The notes beneath the pieces were generated by a model, which worked only from the letters and a program-made list of their open reading frames with translations, had not been told where the DNA came from and did no database searches. From contig CAJQUW010015597.1 of assembly GCA_907163375.1 (NCBI GenBank), forward strand, positions 372,001 through 436,000: 64,000 nt of DNA, in the 5' to 3' direction. This stretch comes from Prostheceraeus crozeri. Taxonomy: Eukaryota; Platyhelminthes; Polycladida; Euryleptidae. Each line of letters begins with the position of its first letter. Positions within the stretch are counted from its first letter, which is position 1. Below are positions 11,080 to 23,800 of this stretch, in pieces. A program made the position numbers and the translations under genes.

Positions 11080-14000
11080 ATTGAACAACGGAAAGTTAAA
11101 AAATCCTCTTTCTAAAAATTCAACTCAACCATAGGGAATGATTTCGACTTTTTTTTGCTTTCTGAAACCTTTGAGAAACATTCGCAGTCACAAACTTAAC
11201 TGAATAAAAAGCCCAAAACTCCTGCTACGAAATTCTTATTCCTTTTAATTATTTCAGCATGATATTTTCATTACCGACTGTACAGTCGACAATTTGATTT
11301 GCTATGTTAATTTCTAATTACTAACATTTATATTGTTACTATTATTTCAATCCTTTTAGCGTCAATTACTCCAACTGCAATGCTTACCATGATTTCTTCT
11401 TTTGCCCCCTCGTCAATTCTTGAGGGCATCGTTGGAGACTGGTCCGAGTGGTCGAAAATCTCCAACGACACTGTTCTTCCCTTTTTTCTTGGAACAAGCG
11501 ACCTGCTACTTCCCTGCTTATTATTCACTATTAATCGTTTAGGAATAAGATTTTTGTCGCAAGTCTTTTGTTTTCCTTTCAAATGCATGTGCAATTTGCA
11601 ATTCTTTTCAAATATTTGTTTTCAATATCGATTTTGTTCATTTTGCCATTATTTTGGTTTCTGAAAGATAGGAAGCTTGATCAGCTCATGGAAAAGGGGT
11701 GTAAATTCATACAACATAATCCCTAGACTTATTTAAGTTACCTACTTAACTATTATCGGAAATAAATTCATTGATGTGAAAATTCAAATGTTCAGCAATC
11801 AGACGTCTTATTAGACCACAATCATAGTAACTATCTTTTGTCAGACTCGATATTTATTTTTTATTTATATTTCTATGATGTTCTAGATATTTTACTGCAC
11901 ACTGTGAGTGCAATATTGTATAGATTCCATCTGGATGTCTTGAATTTCTTAAATTTTGAACATCCGCTTCATAATCTTGTCGTTTCCCCATGTCTTGACC
12001 TCATAGTTGTCTTAGAAGCCGAAGCATTGGTCAATAAAGAATAAGTGCGTCTTGAACCTATTTGATTACTTACTCCTAAATTCATTTTGCCAATTCCTAT
12101 TTATCAAATTCCTTCACCAAATTGAATATGCACTCTTTTGTAATCAGCGTTCTGTCTCGGTTGATGAGCTTCATCGTATGATTCTATAATTGAGGTTATT
12201 AAATGTAAATTGTTCTATTAATGCACGTAATATGTTCATTATTTCCAAAAATCAAAACTTCTGTCTCATTGTCATCATAACATCAATGTTTCCCTCATAT
12301 CTAGTCTTTTTCTGAATCATGACTTTTGAAGCAGTTGGCAATGTTCACAACTGAGAACTGCATCTTGGGGAATTCTACTACACGCAATAACGTCTGCCAT
12401 TAATGGACTGTTTTCTGAACTTAGGCTCGACTCAGGTAATTTTGATAAAGCAATCACAGATTCTGTGCAACAGATTTTAAGCAATTGGTATCAGATTTTA
12501 GGTCGATCATGCATAATAAAAACGTTTTCTTTTTAAAAAATTTTGATTCAGTGTCTTAAAATTGATCTCAATTTTGCAGAGTTGTTAGAAAGCTCTTTCC
12601 GTGAATTTCATCTGAAATACTATTTATAGTTAACATCGAGGAGGTACAAATTATCTTTTTGTTCTGTTTGTGCATTGATGACATAAGGGGCCTCCCACTG
12701 ATTGAAAAAAATTAATGGCATGTAAATTGAATGTTTCATGGAAGTTCCAATCTTCTTTTTACGAAAATCGATTTTGAAAATTGATTGACAGTATCGAAAA
12801 AGTTTAAAAAATCGATGAAAGCTGAAATATGACTTCGATTAAACTTATTGTCATGTAATTGGCTTATTTGAATGCAAAATGTGAATCGTAGGACTAATCT
12901 ATTTCATAAAGTATGCTACAATTTTGATGAACGATACTTTCTACTTAATGAAATTAATAATAGATATTGGCCGATAATTTAATTGCGCCAGAGATGTATT
13001 TTTTTAGTCTTATTGCTATTAGATACTTGAATTATACGACGATTTGTCATAGACGGAAAGTAGCTGAAATGAACATATCGCAGTAGCAAATTTGTTTTCT
13101 GTTTCGAGATGAAAAATGCTTCGTAAATCACATTAATACTCATAATGGATTTTCAGATACTGCTTTTTATCTGTCACAGTACTGATCATGAAAATATAAC
13201 AACTTAGGTACAGACGGTGGACAATGGGGAAGGAACTTAAGTCAAGCATCTTCAAAATTATTGTGGATAAAGCAATATATTTCTCATGTTCTGAAATTGA
13301 ATTTAAAAATTATTTCTGGTTTAAGTTTGCTTTTAAAAAAGATGTTTACAAAGCAGATAGATTTGAAATTGTCATCAATTTATCTTATAAGGAATTCATC
13401 TTTTCTATTTTTTCCTATTTTCTATTTCTTCTACTATTTTCCGATAAACATCTTTCAATTAGGAATCTTCAAGTGCATGTTATTATGGCATGAGCAGCTT
13501 GGCATTATATGTAGCATTATACCAGGCTTGAAAAAAGACGGAATCCCATCTAGTCTCGACTAAGCTACGCATGAAAATCCTTGTCGCGACTAGGTATGAG
13601 TCATTGACAATCTTATCCCCGCCTCTAAACTGTCCAAAAATTAGCACAAGTCGCGACGAGGCTGTGCATACGAGCCAATATTACACAAGACATTTTTTGA
13701 CTGTGTGCTATTCATGCCATACTAGTTAAGAGTGAAATTTACGATACAATCGAAGAAGCATTAACTTTCTTGTTTTCTGACTAGCTGATCAAGTGAAGTT
13801 AAACTGTCCGTTTGATATAATCACCATGAAGCATTCCCAATTTCTTACTCATATTCCCTAAGCTCAACACTACTTTTTCCGAACAGTTGGTGATAATGTC
13901 ATGGTTGTGCACATTGCACATGTCACCGACTCAACTGAGACGTTCTGCACTTGAGAAGTGACTTATCAATGACATTCCATTTTGTGAGTGATAGACATTC

Positions 14001-15120
14001 GTTTATGAAGTTGATGAGCCACGAGTCACAGTCACTGATCTTCTTGAAGCTTACGTCGATGTTACTGACTTGGAAACTGACCCAAGTAGGCAGTTAGAAT
14101 GGCCATAAAAGACATTAATTATAAGTGCTGTTGATAGAAGCAACAAGCTAAGGCCATCAACGTCTGAAAGGGATAAGAAATACTCAGAACAAAATGAAAG
14201 CATTGTGGACAGCCGTTTTTAGATGACTCTAAGATCAAAACTAACCACGTAGGAATACTATTTCTGATTAACTTCACAAGTTTGCTTATTGGGGCAGTCC
14301 TAGACTGTCAATGCTAAACTGTTCGCATTCGAAATTATTATCACACCAGAAAGCAATATCTCCTTTAGCAGAGCAACTGTATTATTGTGAAATGATGAAG
14401 TAGACGATGTTGACATTCTGAGAAGGGCAAGTCGGACGAATGAATTGGCAATGCGGACACTTCTAAGAGGTTCCTCTGAAGTGCAGAAACTTGAGGCCTT
14501 GGTCGTCAATTATTGACATGATGCGATGAGAGTTGTATAATAATTCCAAGATTGATTGATCGCTGATTAAGAAGGGACGCTCCTCTGTCTGAGGGTTTTC
14601 TTTTCTGAGTGGATGTTGTTGTGAAAGTTAGCAGTGCTGAAGTCTGAGACTGCATACTTATGTTTTATTTTTAGTGCTGAATACACAGATGGAAGAGAGC
14701 GACTGATGCTAATAATAGATTGGCGATAATAATCTCGGACAATCTCTACATAGGTTGTGTGTTGAAAAAGAATTGTGATACTTGTTCTTCGAAGCGAAAA
14801 ATGATGAAATAGTCTTGCGTAAATACTCATACTATAATGCATTTGATTTTCCATGACGATCTTGCGGATGGATATAGTTCGACCGGCATTACATAACTTC
14901 ACGATTTATATCAAGTTTTCAGACTACGTTCGGAAGAGCAAAAGGTCGGGTTCAAGTCATGTAAGCCCACATATTTTGCATAGCTAGTTGATCTAGTAGC
15001 TTTTCATTTCATTCATTGTAAAATGAAAATGTAATGCATGGGTGCTTTAGTGCGGTTTACTGTAATGTTACAAAATTTGTAAAGTGTTCGGAAGTGTCTC
15101 AGGTTTGGATATAATTTAGA
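11080..15120. other. AT-rich noncoding stretch
   Basis: No recognised gene. Frames of about 90-111 codons occur (11380-11664 +, 13261-13563 +, 14567-14902 -), but they overlap others or are low-complexity (Phe, Ile and Leu rich) and match no family I know. Confidence 0.55.
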
Positions 15121-15130
15121 TTAACACTGC

Positions 15131-15420
15131 TCATTCACGCAATCATTCCTGGTTTAGCGTCCTTGAGTTCCCTGTCGGAGTTGGACGGTTGATGGATCGT
15201 CTCCAGTTGTTTCGGTCCAAGGCAAGTCAATTGATTTCGAGCTTTTTGAGATCTTTCTTGATTTAGCTCCTCCATGACTTCTTCGGTCTACCTGATGGTC
15301 TGCGACTGTCACCTTCCATCTCTTCAACCTCTATTGTCTGCCCTCTTCACAAGTCCTAACCAGTGGAGCTTACTTCTTAGGATAGTCACTTCTAAGTCCC
15401 TCAAACCACCCCCGAATTAG
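15131..15420 (-). mobile_element. LINE-C: C-terminal relic of a non-LTR retrotransposon
   Basis: Minus-strand translation shows, across stops, LRDLEVTILRSKLHWLG and VKRAD, then RRPSGRPKKSWRS, KKDLKKLEIN, ALDRNNWRRSI and PTPTGNSRTLN. This is the order of the C-terminal end of LINE proteins like LINE-A (RLRWFGHVKR..GRPKK.W..DR..WR). Several stops and at least one frameshift make it an old relic. The 3' end has GACGCTAAACC followed by a degenerate TGA(A/G)TGAG tail, close to the ends of other LINE copies here. Confidence 0.75.
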
Positions 15421-15840
15421 TGCACATACACTGCATCTTGCTGAGTAATTCCTCACTACTCAATCAATATTTATATTTTATTTTTGAATATTCTAATCGA
15501 TATTGCTAGCTAGGCTACATGTTTATTTTAGGTCGACTATCATGAAAGGTCATTCTTTTTCCCGAACACGAGGTTTGTTGCTTTCTCTATGGTGCTAGGT
15601 CTATCATTCGACTGATTTGAATATGGTTTAGTAGGTGCTAGAAATTGTGCCTGGAATCACAGCAACATTTTGTGGGAGTAAAATCGTCATTCGTAGGATT
15701 GAGAATAGCTAGATCTACAACTTCTTGATTTGCAATTAGCAAAACTCTACAGGAAATGTTGTATTGCTGCTAATATCAGAGACCTTTTTCATAACTAATC
15801 TAATGAGTGAAGGCCGCTGCCCATTCAAAAGCAAACGATA

Positions 15841-16720
15841 CAGTTGTTGTTGTTGTTGTTTTGGCCCGTTCGGTGTGAAGACCCATTGACGTCAGTCGCT
15901 AGAGACGACCGATTGCCCTCAAATAATTCAGCAACTGGGTGGCGGAAATTTGGATGGGGTCCGGGTGGATGGTATGGAAACTGGAATAACGCTGCACATC
16001 CCATCTTGAGCACTTGATGAGGTTGTGCTCCAGGCTTTCTTCCTCTTCGCCACATTCATCGCAGATTGCCTCCTCTGCTCCTCCGCTGCACATCCCATCT
16101 TGAGCACTTGATGAGGTTGTGCTCCAGGCTTTCTTCTTCGCCACATTCATCGCAAATTGCCTCCTCTGCTAAGCCGATACGATGGCGATACTTATTGAGA
16201 AGAAGAGAATGCCCTGTCTTGTATCTTGCAAGCTCGGTGCGCTCTGATCTACTTAAGCTGACTTCTTGATGGTTGTATTTCCAATGGGTGTTCTTCTTCC
16301 ATTCGTTGACAAGGCTTCCTCGTATTTTTGATTTCACTGTGTCGATATCAATAGGAATGTCTTTCAGGTTTAGATTAGTGGCATCTTTTGCAGTCGTGTC
16401 TGCGATCTCATTCCAATGTACACCAACATGACTGGGGACCCATTGCATGAGAACATTCTCATATGCTGTTTTCTGCAGGCTGGTCCAAGCTTGGTCTTCG
16501 TTTGATGTTCTGACGTCCAGGTGCTGTGGTTACACGACTGCAAAGTTTTCATTTTTCACTAAAAAGCGCTGTAGGAGATTATCAGCCACAGAATTAAATA
16601 TTTGTGTGTTATCAACTACATGCATTTTCAAATAGTCGCACCATTTATGGTAAATAATCTTGGCTGAACATCGACTGTTTTCCAAAAATGAAGATGACGC
16701 CGTTTTTCCATGGAACAATA
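15841..16720 (-). mobile_element. LINE-B: RNase H and zinc-knuckle relic of an RNase H-bearing LINE
   Basis: The minus-strand frame 16448-16056 starts MQWVPSHVGVHWNEIADTTA, the C-terminal half of a LINE RNase H domain (WVPSHVG..NEIAD..AK). It continues to ELARYKTGHSLLL, RHRIGLAEEAICDECGEEES and LEHNLIKCSRWDVQR, the Cys/His knuckle that ends proteins of RNase H-carrying LINEs (I, Jockey and related clades). The 3' end has a (CAA)n tail, seen on the + strand as GTT repeats at 15842-15860. The sequence upstream (16450-16720, -) stays partly open but is unrecognised. The knuckle is present twice because of a tandem duplication at 15991-16170, which disrupts the reading frame's end. Confidence 0.8.
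15991..16170 (-). repeat. Tandem duplication inside LINE-B
   Basis: 15991-16079 (89 bp) and 16085-16170 (86 bp) are almost identical, both running from GCTGCACATC to CCTCCTCTGCT on the + strand. They differ by one substitution and by one 3-bp unit in the glutamate codon run. The low divergence suggests a duplication much younger than the LINE relic. Confidence 0.9.
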
Positions 16721-16729
16721 ACCATAATT

Positions 16730-19570
16730 CAGAAATCAGATCTGATTTATTTTTGTATAATTTTGTACATTAGTGTATGGGTTTGCATGTAATTAATGGA
16801 TAAATGGAGCACTAAGTATGTTACGAGAGAAACTGTTTGTGGGTGCGTTTGATGAAACTGCAAAAATCATTTTTTAAGTATGAAAGTAATCTGCAATCCA
16901 TGAAATGATGGATGACCTTTGTCATGCACTTGACTTAATTAGTAGCTTTCAAAGTTGCATCATGCAACAATCCAAGATATGAATATGTACTCTTATTCAA
17001 AATAGCAAAAATCTGTTTGCCTACTAGCAGAAACTGTCGAGTTTAAATTCAGCTCAAACAAAATGACATTGTCGTTTACATTTCCTCAACTGAAAGAAAT
17101 CATTGTTTCATTGGGTTAATCCTCTTCATGAATTGTGTGTCTGCTTGAAAGAGGAAGTAAAAGTGAGGGATTAAAAGTTGGTCATTTTCTAGTTCTGATG
17201 ATTTCTAAACTTAGAAATGTAATTATTCAATCATGATTCATTACCACTATTATCAGCGAACGATATGGTCTTCGCCGTTCATCTGAGATCTAAAGTTTCG
17301 GTTTCTCTTTAGTGTCTAAACTCCACTGGATTATTATTTAATTCTAATTAGACATGTGTGACTAATAATTCTGGTTAATTGCAAATCATGCTGTCATCAA
17401 TAGTTGAAGCTTCCAATGTAATTCGACTCAGAACTTAGACACGTGTATTTTTATAATATGAAAAATACGCACAAATTGTGATGAGTGATGACAACAGTTT
17501 GTGAAATAAAATGGCATTGAAATCAGAGTGGCATTAGATGTCATTAAATGAGTGACCATACCAAAATAAATTGATTCTCTGAAGGAGAGAACGATTGCGT
17601 AGAATTGTCGATTCCAATTACGGTGTTTATTCATGTCATTTATCAGATAAATTCATCAACTTGTAAAAATTCAATATGATGAATATTATGCGTAGATATC
17701 ACAAATATAAACATAAACGGAAGAGCGCGATGATCAATCTGCTTACTGAGAATTAATGATTGAATTGCAGTAAGAAATTTGAGACAGCCTAAACCTATTA
17801 AAAAATAGGTCAGCAGCAAATAAAGAATATGCGTGCGATTACAATATTCTTATGTTGTTGGTCGTTTAATCATTGCGCTACTATTTCGAAACGTAGCAAA
17901 TTATTTTTATCACATGTTTTTATCACATCATTTACAACTCTCACAATGACTTAACGGAAGCTTTGGCTATTCGAAGGTTTAGCCCTAATTTGTGCGTACA
18001 GAAGGAACATATCATTTCTTTATACTTACCTTGGTAGTTCACTTTAATTATTATTTTGTAAATTTCCTTATAGTCTCGTTTACCTGTGTCATTATCCATT
18101 GATTTTCAATTCGTGTCATGAACGCATAATTAATTGTCGGCTTATTGTTGTCATTGTCATCTCCAGTGTCCGCTTGACTTCATGTGATTTCATCTCCAGT
18201 CATAGATCTTGTACCTTCATTCCTGTGTAACGCGTGAAGCAGAGCAGGCGAAACATGTCGCGTTAAATACATCTTCGACAATGAAAGCGGTTCTCATATT
18301 TCTGTATAAAATTTGCAAGGGATCAAACATTTTCTACAATGACTTAAGCCATTCTTTACACCTATCCCGGTGACAGCCACATAGCTGTCCAAGTAAAATT
18401 TTCAGTTCTATCATTTAAATGACAAAACATTTCTCTTTTTTTAATAACTGCTTTTTTGTTAAAGCGTCTATGCAAAAGATCATCTTTGAGGATTATTCGG
18501 TCATTTTACAGAGGAATCGCAAAGTTATTGTAATAATAATAATAATAATGATATACTTGTCGAATTAAAAATTAGCACAATAGAACATGTACGAACACAA
18601 AGAGAGAGACAAATATTGGACCCAAAGTGGGTAAACAAATAGAACGAAGTAACAATCAACAGACAAGAAATTATAGTAAATATTGTGTATATAATATCAT
18701 AGTAAATTATGCGTAGCCATTGCATGTGTGCTACGTTGCTGTTTGCAGGTTGCGTTGATGACTGACAACAGAGGGAATAACGACTCGTCATTGATATTTT
18801 AGTGAGACATTTTTTAACTGATGTTGAAGACGGCATTTCGAATTTGTACGTTCACAAACTGTGCATGTACTTGTATGTATTCTCTTGAAAAGATTTCAAC
18901 TTATGGTGAAAACAACCATCTGCTCATCTGCTAGCCATATCTCACTTTGCGGATAATTCTATCATTGGCATGTATCAAAGGAAATCGTGAGAAAGTAATA
19001 TTTTATAGAATTTTTCTTGTTCCTGTATCGTGATAAAGTTTTTGAAGATTGTCATGCTGTCGGTAATCTCTTTAAAGCAACACAAAGTTAACATCAATTT
19101 CATCTAAGGCGCTCATTAAATGTTGCTTGTGCAGTTGGTGATTGGAATGATAGTGAGACCGTTCATAGAGGAATGAAGGGATATACAAGGGTTTCATTTT
19201 TCAAAGTGGTGGAGAGAAACTTTCAATTCGCTTATGACTTGCAATTGATATTAAAATATCCGTTTATTGTTGTTGAATGTCTTGTTCAGCAGTTTACGGA
19301 ACAGTAGAGTGGAGAATGTGACGACATCTAGATGCGAATCGTAGAGTCATGTTCGCAATCGTGGGTCCCTTCAGGACAATTTGACCTGCATGCGCCTATT
19401 GACTTGACCACATAAGCGCCTGATGTCTTAGAATAGCTCAAAGCAATAGAAGGCGCTTCATGCTAAACATTCACTCCATTAATTGTTGTTAATTATTTTT
19501 GACATATATCGGTAGTCACATAGCAAAGTTAGGCAGTCATGAAGCAGATGGTTGGTGAGTGAGCATGGTG
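16730..19570. other. AT-rich noncoding stretch
   Basis: No recognised gene. A short (AAT)n microsatellite lies at about 18533-18549. A 103-codon frame at 18525-18836 (-) ends in the leucine codons of that repeat and looks like chance. Confidence 0.55.
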
Positions 19571-19576
19571 ATCTCA

Positions 19577-19591
19577 CGACAATGCAAGTCA
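19577..19591 (+). repeat. 15-bp target site duplication (left) of the Penelope-like element
   Basis: GACAATGCAAGTCAT is repeated exactly at 20638-20652, flanking the Penelope-like fragment. Confidence 0.85.
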
Positions 19592-20637
19592 TTTTTGTTA
19601 CCAACTAAAAAGTCTTCAAGTGAGCAAAGTAAATGCATCCCATTTGTCGTTACTTATCATCCTTCAACCTATGATAAGATCAAATGTATCTTTAACAAAT
19701 ATAAACATTTTCTGAGTGAGACTAACTTAACAACTGTGCTTTGGTGGAAACCTCCATCCAGAATAAAAGAATTTCTTGTTTCGTCAAAACTTTCAGATAA
19801 TCCACCACAAAAATTAATCCATGTGGGATTGCTGTTGTGTGTGGCACAAAACGATGCAAAATCTGCAACATTCTATCAACTGAAGACTCCATCAAATCTC
19901 CAGTATCAGGATTGTACAAAATTAATGCAGCTAACACAACATGCAACACAAAAAACATAATTTATTCTATCCAATTCCATAATTGCAATTTTTTGTATAT
20001 TGGCAAGTCAGGTAGAACTCTAAGGGAAAGATTAAATGGACATCGATGCGATGTTAATCACAAAGATGAAACAAAAGTTGTATCTTTCCATTGTGTGCAA
20101 CACAACCATAATGACTCTGAAATGAAAGTGTCAATTCTTAAACAATTAAACGGAGAAAATAAAGAACGAAAAATTGAAGAACTAAAATTCATCAGCCAAC
20201 TAATGACGGATTAGCCACATGGGTCGAACATGCAACATGTTTTTCAGAGGTCTCCTATTTTTGAGCCTAAAGCTCCTATGGTGTGCTATGACCAATAATG
20301 TCTTTGAGAAATGCTATGACATCCCACTATGTAAAGTGCTAACCTCTCTTTTGTGTGCATCTATATCCATCCTATGCATGCACTGTTACAAATGCATAGC
20401 AAGACACTATGCATGCCATGTTACAAAATAATTTTGAAAATTGTCCATCAGATGTTAATTGTAATATTTCTTCTTATACAACTTCCTGACGAAGATTGAC
20501 GGCAGTTATCTGACCGTCAATAGAAACCGGTTGAAGAAAAATAGAAGAAAGATTTGGGAAAGACGTGTTTCTACTTTTATCATTAAACTATTGAATCGCT
20601 AGTCGATCCGTCTTTTCGAGCTGTTTTCCTGAAATTG
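19592..20637 (+). mobile_element. 5'-truncated Penelope-like retroelement with GIY-YIG endonuclease
   Basis: The coding part reads IPFVVTYHPS, then WWKPPSRIKEFLVSSKL in one frame and CGTKRCKICNIL, IIYSIQFHNCNFLYIGKSGR and LRERLNGHR in another, up to a stop at 20215-20217. This is the linker, the cysteine-rich knuckle and the GIY-YIG endonuclease that end Penelope-like proteins. The enzyme nicks target DNA so the reverse transcriptase can prime. The reverse transcriptase itself is absent (5' truncation). One frameshift between about 19837 and 19900 separates the two halves. About 420 bp of 3' sequence follow, including GACGAAGATTGACGG..CCGTCAATAGAAACCGG, a small inverted motif common in 3' regions of these elements. 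Exact 15-bp duplications flank the copy. Confidence 0.85.
19600..20217 (+). pseudogene. Penelope-like protein, C-terminal fragment (GIY-YIG), frameshifted
   Basis: Two overlapping open frames (19559-19960 and 19837-20214) together cover about 200 residues. The GIY-YIG core is recognisable as IIYSI (GIY position) and YIG, followed by the arginine in RTLRERL and a histidine in GHR. The upstream CxxxxCxxC knuckle is intact. The first few residues of the first frame (before TTTTTG at 19592) come from the target duplication, not the element. A nonfunctional fragment. Confidence 0.8.
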
Positions 20638-20652
20638 GACAATGCAAGTCAT
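20638..20652 (+). repeat. 15-bp target site duplication (right) of the Penelope-like element
   Basis: Exact copy of 19577-19591. Confidence 0.85.
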
Positions 20653-20719
20653 GACATGGTAGGTGGTTTAGACCAGTTTCTGTTCCTCGCTCCTAGTTTT
20701 GGGAATGAATTTCACCATA

Positions 20720-20895
20720 GTGAGACTTTAGAAACTTGCATCAGTCTGTAAATGGTCGACGTTTTCGCTTTCCCGCTCTGTTATTGAAATTTTTCCAAAA
20801 TTATGTTTTTGCAGTGAGAAACTTACTTCGATCGATCAGTAAGTGGTCGGCATTTTCCTTTCCCCGTTGCTTTGTTGAAATTTCTCCAATTCGCT
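20720..20895 (+). repeat. Diverged tandem duplication, unit about 92 bp
   Basis: 20720-20806 and 20813-20895 align over their length: GTGAGA..AAACTT..TCAGT.TGTAAATGGTCG against GTGAGAAACTTACTT..TCAGTAAGTGGTCGG, then TTTTCGCTTTCCC against TTTTCCTTTCCCC, then TTATTGAAATTTTTCC against TTGTTGAAATTTCTCC. Both copies stay open in one frame (20736-20927) but encode nothing recognised. It lies about 70 bp after the Penelope-like insertion. Confidence 0.7.
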
Positions 20896-20899
20896 TTGT

Positions 20900-23800
20900 T
20901 GACCTAAAAAATGTAGACCCTACCTAAAAAATAGCAGAATTATGCCCAAATTTTTCGACAGCAAGAGATAGCACACTGTATAAGAAAATCCTCGAGCACT
21001 TATATTTTACGATTTTGTTTTTAGGTATTAGAAGTAATATTATTTCAATGAAACATTAATAATTGGGAGATTCAGGATTTAGAATTTTAGTCATTCAACA
21101 GTCCTAGGAACCTCTATAAATCCGTGCAAAAATGTTCATTCTTTGAAATTTTAAAAATGAGATACAGTATCATCTGAAAATAGGGAAAATATCATCAAGC
21201 GCATGATTGAGCTTTCGAGCGAAGCGTCACACTGAATCAAAGTATGTTGCACTCAAAGAACTTCTGCGTTTTCTTGTCAATTATGGATTTTTGTAATTAT
21301 GATGGAACCGGGTATGCGGATGACTCGACTTCTTGGCCATCTCAATTCGAGATACAACAAACTTGCATCACTCAACGATCCACACTATGCGTGAGAAGCA
21401 CCCGAAGAACTACAAAGAGTGAAATGGAGATTGGTTTTATGCATACACAGAAATTGTTTTCCAATTTCTCGAGTCTTCTTAGCCCACACGCCAGAACTTC
21501 CGATCTGAAACAATGTTGGCTTTTTGAAATGTGTTCGCACTCTTAAATGCTACAGGCATTAAAGGCAATGGCCACAAAATAATGACCAGAATTTTGCTTG
21601 CCGTGCATTTAGTGAAAATAACACAGTGCATGAAATTCGACAATTAGCACACGAGTGCTGTTGTGATCAATTACTGAGTAAAATGCACAGTTTTCCAGAC
21701 TATTTACAGACCTTTTGTGTTGAAAAGTAAAGTCAGTTATATGTAAATGCAAATATTTTATAAGTAATTTAACTGATTTATTTTTGCACATATGCTCCAA
21801 TGCTCCCAGCAATCCGAAAAAACCAATCCTCGAAAAATCATTTTATTGATATAAAAAGAAATTAGTTCTACATTCATGTTCATTTCAACAGGAGGCGAGA
21901 AAGAAAAAACAGACTTCGATGTTCGACTTCTTGGGCTCTATTGGATCTAAAATTCCACTTACCCTTTTTGTCTGTTGATTTGATCGACGCTTGTATTTCC
22001 GCGCAGCTGCACTGCGATCATTGCCTTTTTTGTATAGTTAAGACGGGGCATCAAGAGACCATTATCGCATTATTCCACAGATTAGCAGATACAAAGTCTT
22101 TTTGTGATAACAAGATCCACCGTGCACCGTGCTTTGAATATGAAATGCCTTAAAACCCTGCTAACAAAGGACGAGTCGGTAGACTGACCAAGCCGGCTAA
22201 CGTCAGGGAATTCTTCTTCGAACTTGTTGTTGTGAGCTTCAGTCTATTTACCATATACTCGCATTGCCAATCTATTGATACGTAACGCTCACTTTCCACT
22301 CTTGTCGAATTGATGTCCTCATCTATCGCTTGACTGGACATGAACGTTAACTTGTCATCAGATGTCATGATAAATTGATGACTGTAGCTCTTCTACCACT
22401 GATAAATGGAATATCTATGTGATAGAGTTATGTGATCTGTATTGTTCTGAAAACAATTTAAATCACGTAATCTGCAGCTGTGCAATCAATTTTGATCGGT
22501 TTGTTGTCTTGCTGTCAGAACAGTGTCGATAAATAATTGCTTAAGAGTTCTTCAAGAGTTGCTTAAGCTTGAGTTTCTTATGCCTATTTTAACTCACTAA
22601 GAGATGAAAGTGAGACAGTATGAAAGTAGTCTAAAGTATTTTCACTAAATTGGCAAGAAATTTTTCAATGTTTCCTTTTTGGTTCTTTTTATACCACTAA
22701 GCTTTTCCACCTATTTTTGCAGCTTGATTACTTACTGCGAAACCTCTTCATGTAAATTAAATAACTGGGTTCAACTTTGAATAGTGCTGAGAATTATTGA
22801 AATATTTTGAAGCACAATTTGTATACATGTCATTTGCACGCTGAGACATAAATCTCTCGGATTCATCTCAGTTCGCATTCAATCGTTTAAGCTGATGCAA
22901 TTTCCCATTTTCGCTTTGAGGTTCTCCGCCTTGATATCTTCGTCAACATTTATTATGTGTGGATAACGCTGCTCAATCATTGTGTTTGCGGCTACTTCAA
23001 GAATTCAGCTAATAAAGATAAATATTGCTGCCGATAAATTGTCAACGAGTATAAACGTGATCGAATATGTTGATTCACAATTCGATTTATTAATTTCATG
23101 TGGTATTTTCAATCAAATATTGCAATCTAATGCATTTCTGCTCATTGTTCATACGTGGAAATACAATGATAAGTGGATTTAAGTTCTAGCGTTACTACTT
23201 TATCAATGGGTCATGTTCAGATTTTGATGCAGCGTCGTGATTACAGATTCTGCAGTCCGAATTCCCTTCCCTACAAATTATATGCTTGGTGAGACATCAC
23301 ACGACCAAAAGGTCGTAAGGTCAACCCTTTTCCACGTAGGTAGTCATTTCATAGAGGGTGGCAATAAGATTAATGATGCTCCACGAAGCCAATAGCTCTT
23401 ATAACTCCTATAAAGTGCTATTTGTCGTTATTTATGTAAGTAAATGAGTATTGTTATCAAAAAGCGAAGTTGGAGAGTTGGAGACATTTCTCATCTATCT
23501 TCGGCAGTTTTCGGCAAACTGCAGCATGATGCTGCGCAATTATGCTGTATACTTTAGTTCTATCAAAATGACACTATTCACTCTAAACAACACTGAGCAG
23601 CGCGAGTGCTTTACACAGACCTAAATACAGCATTTTGATATTATTCTACGGTTTTCCGAGTCATTCTGAGTTTATGGTTAGTTAGGCCTGCTCCATTCTG
23701 ACTTTTTTATTATTGTACATCTTTGACTAAAAGGACTATAACCCTGTATTTTCTCAACCAATACATCGCAAAGTTGCTTTGTTCATTATTTGTCGTTCGT

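Noticed and set aside
18533-18549. Regularly spaced AAT units, checked as a possible array
   Set aside because: A simple trinucleotide microsatellite; no CRISPR-like repeat-spacer structure exists anywhere in the window.
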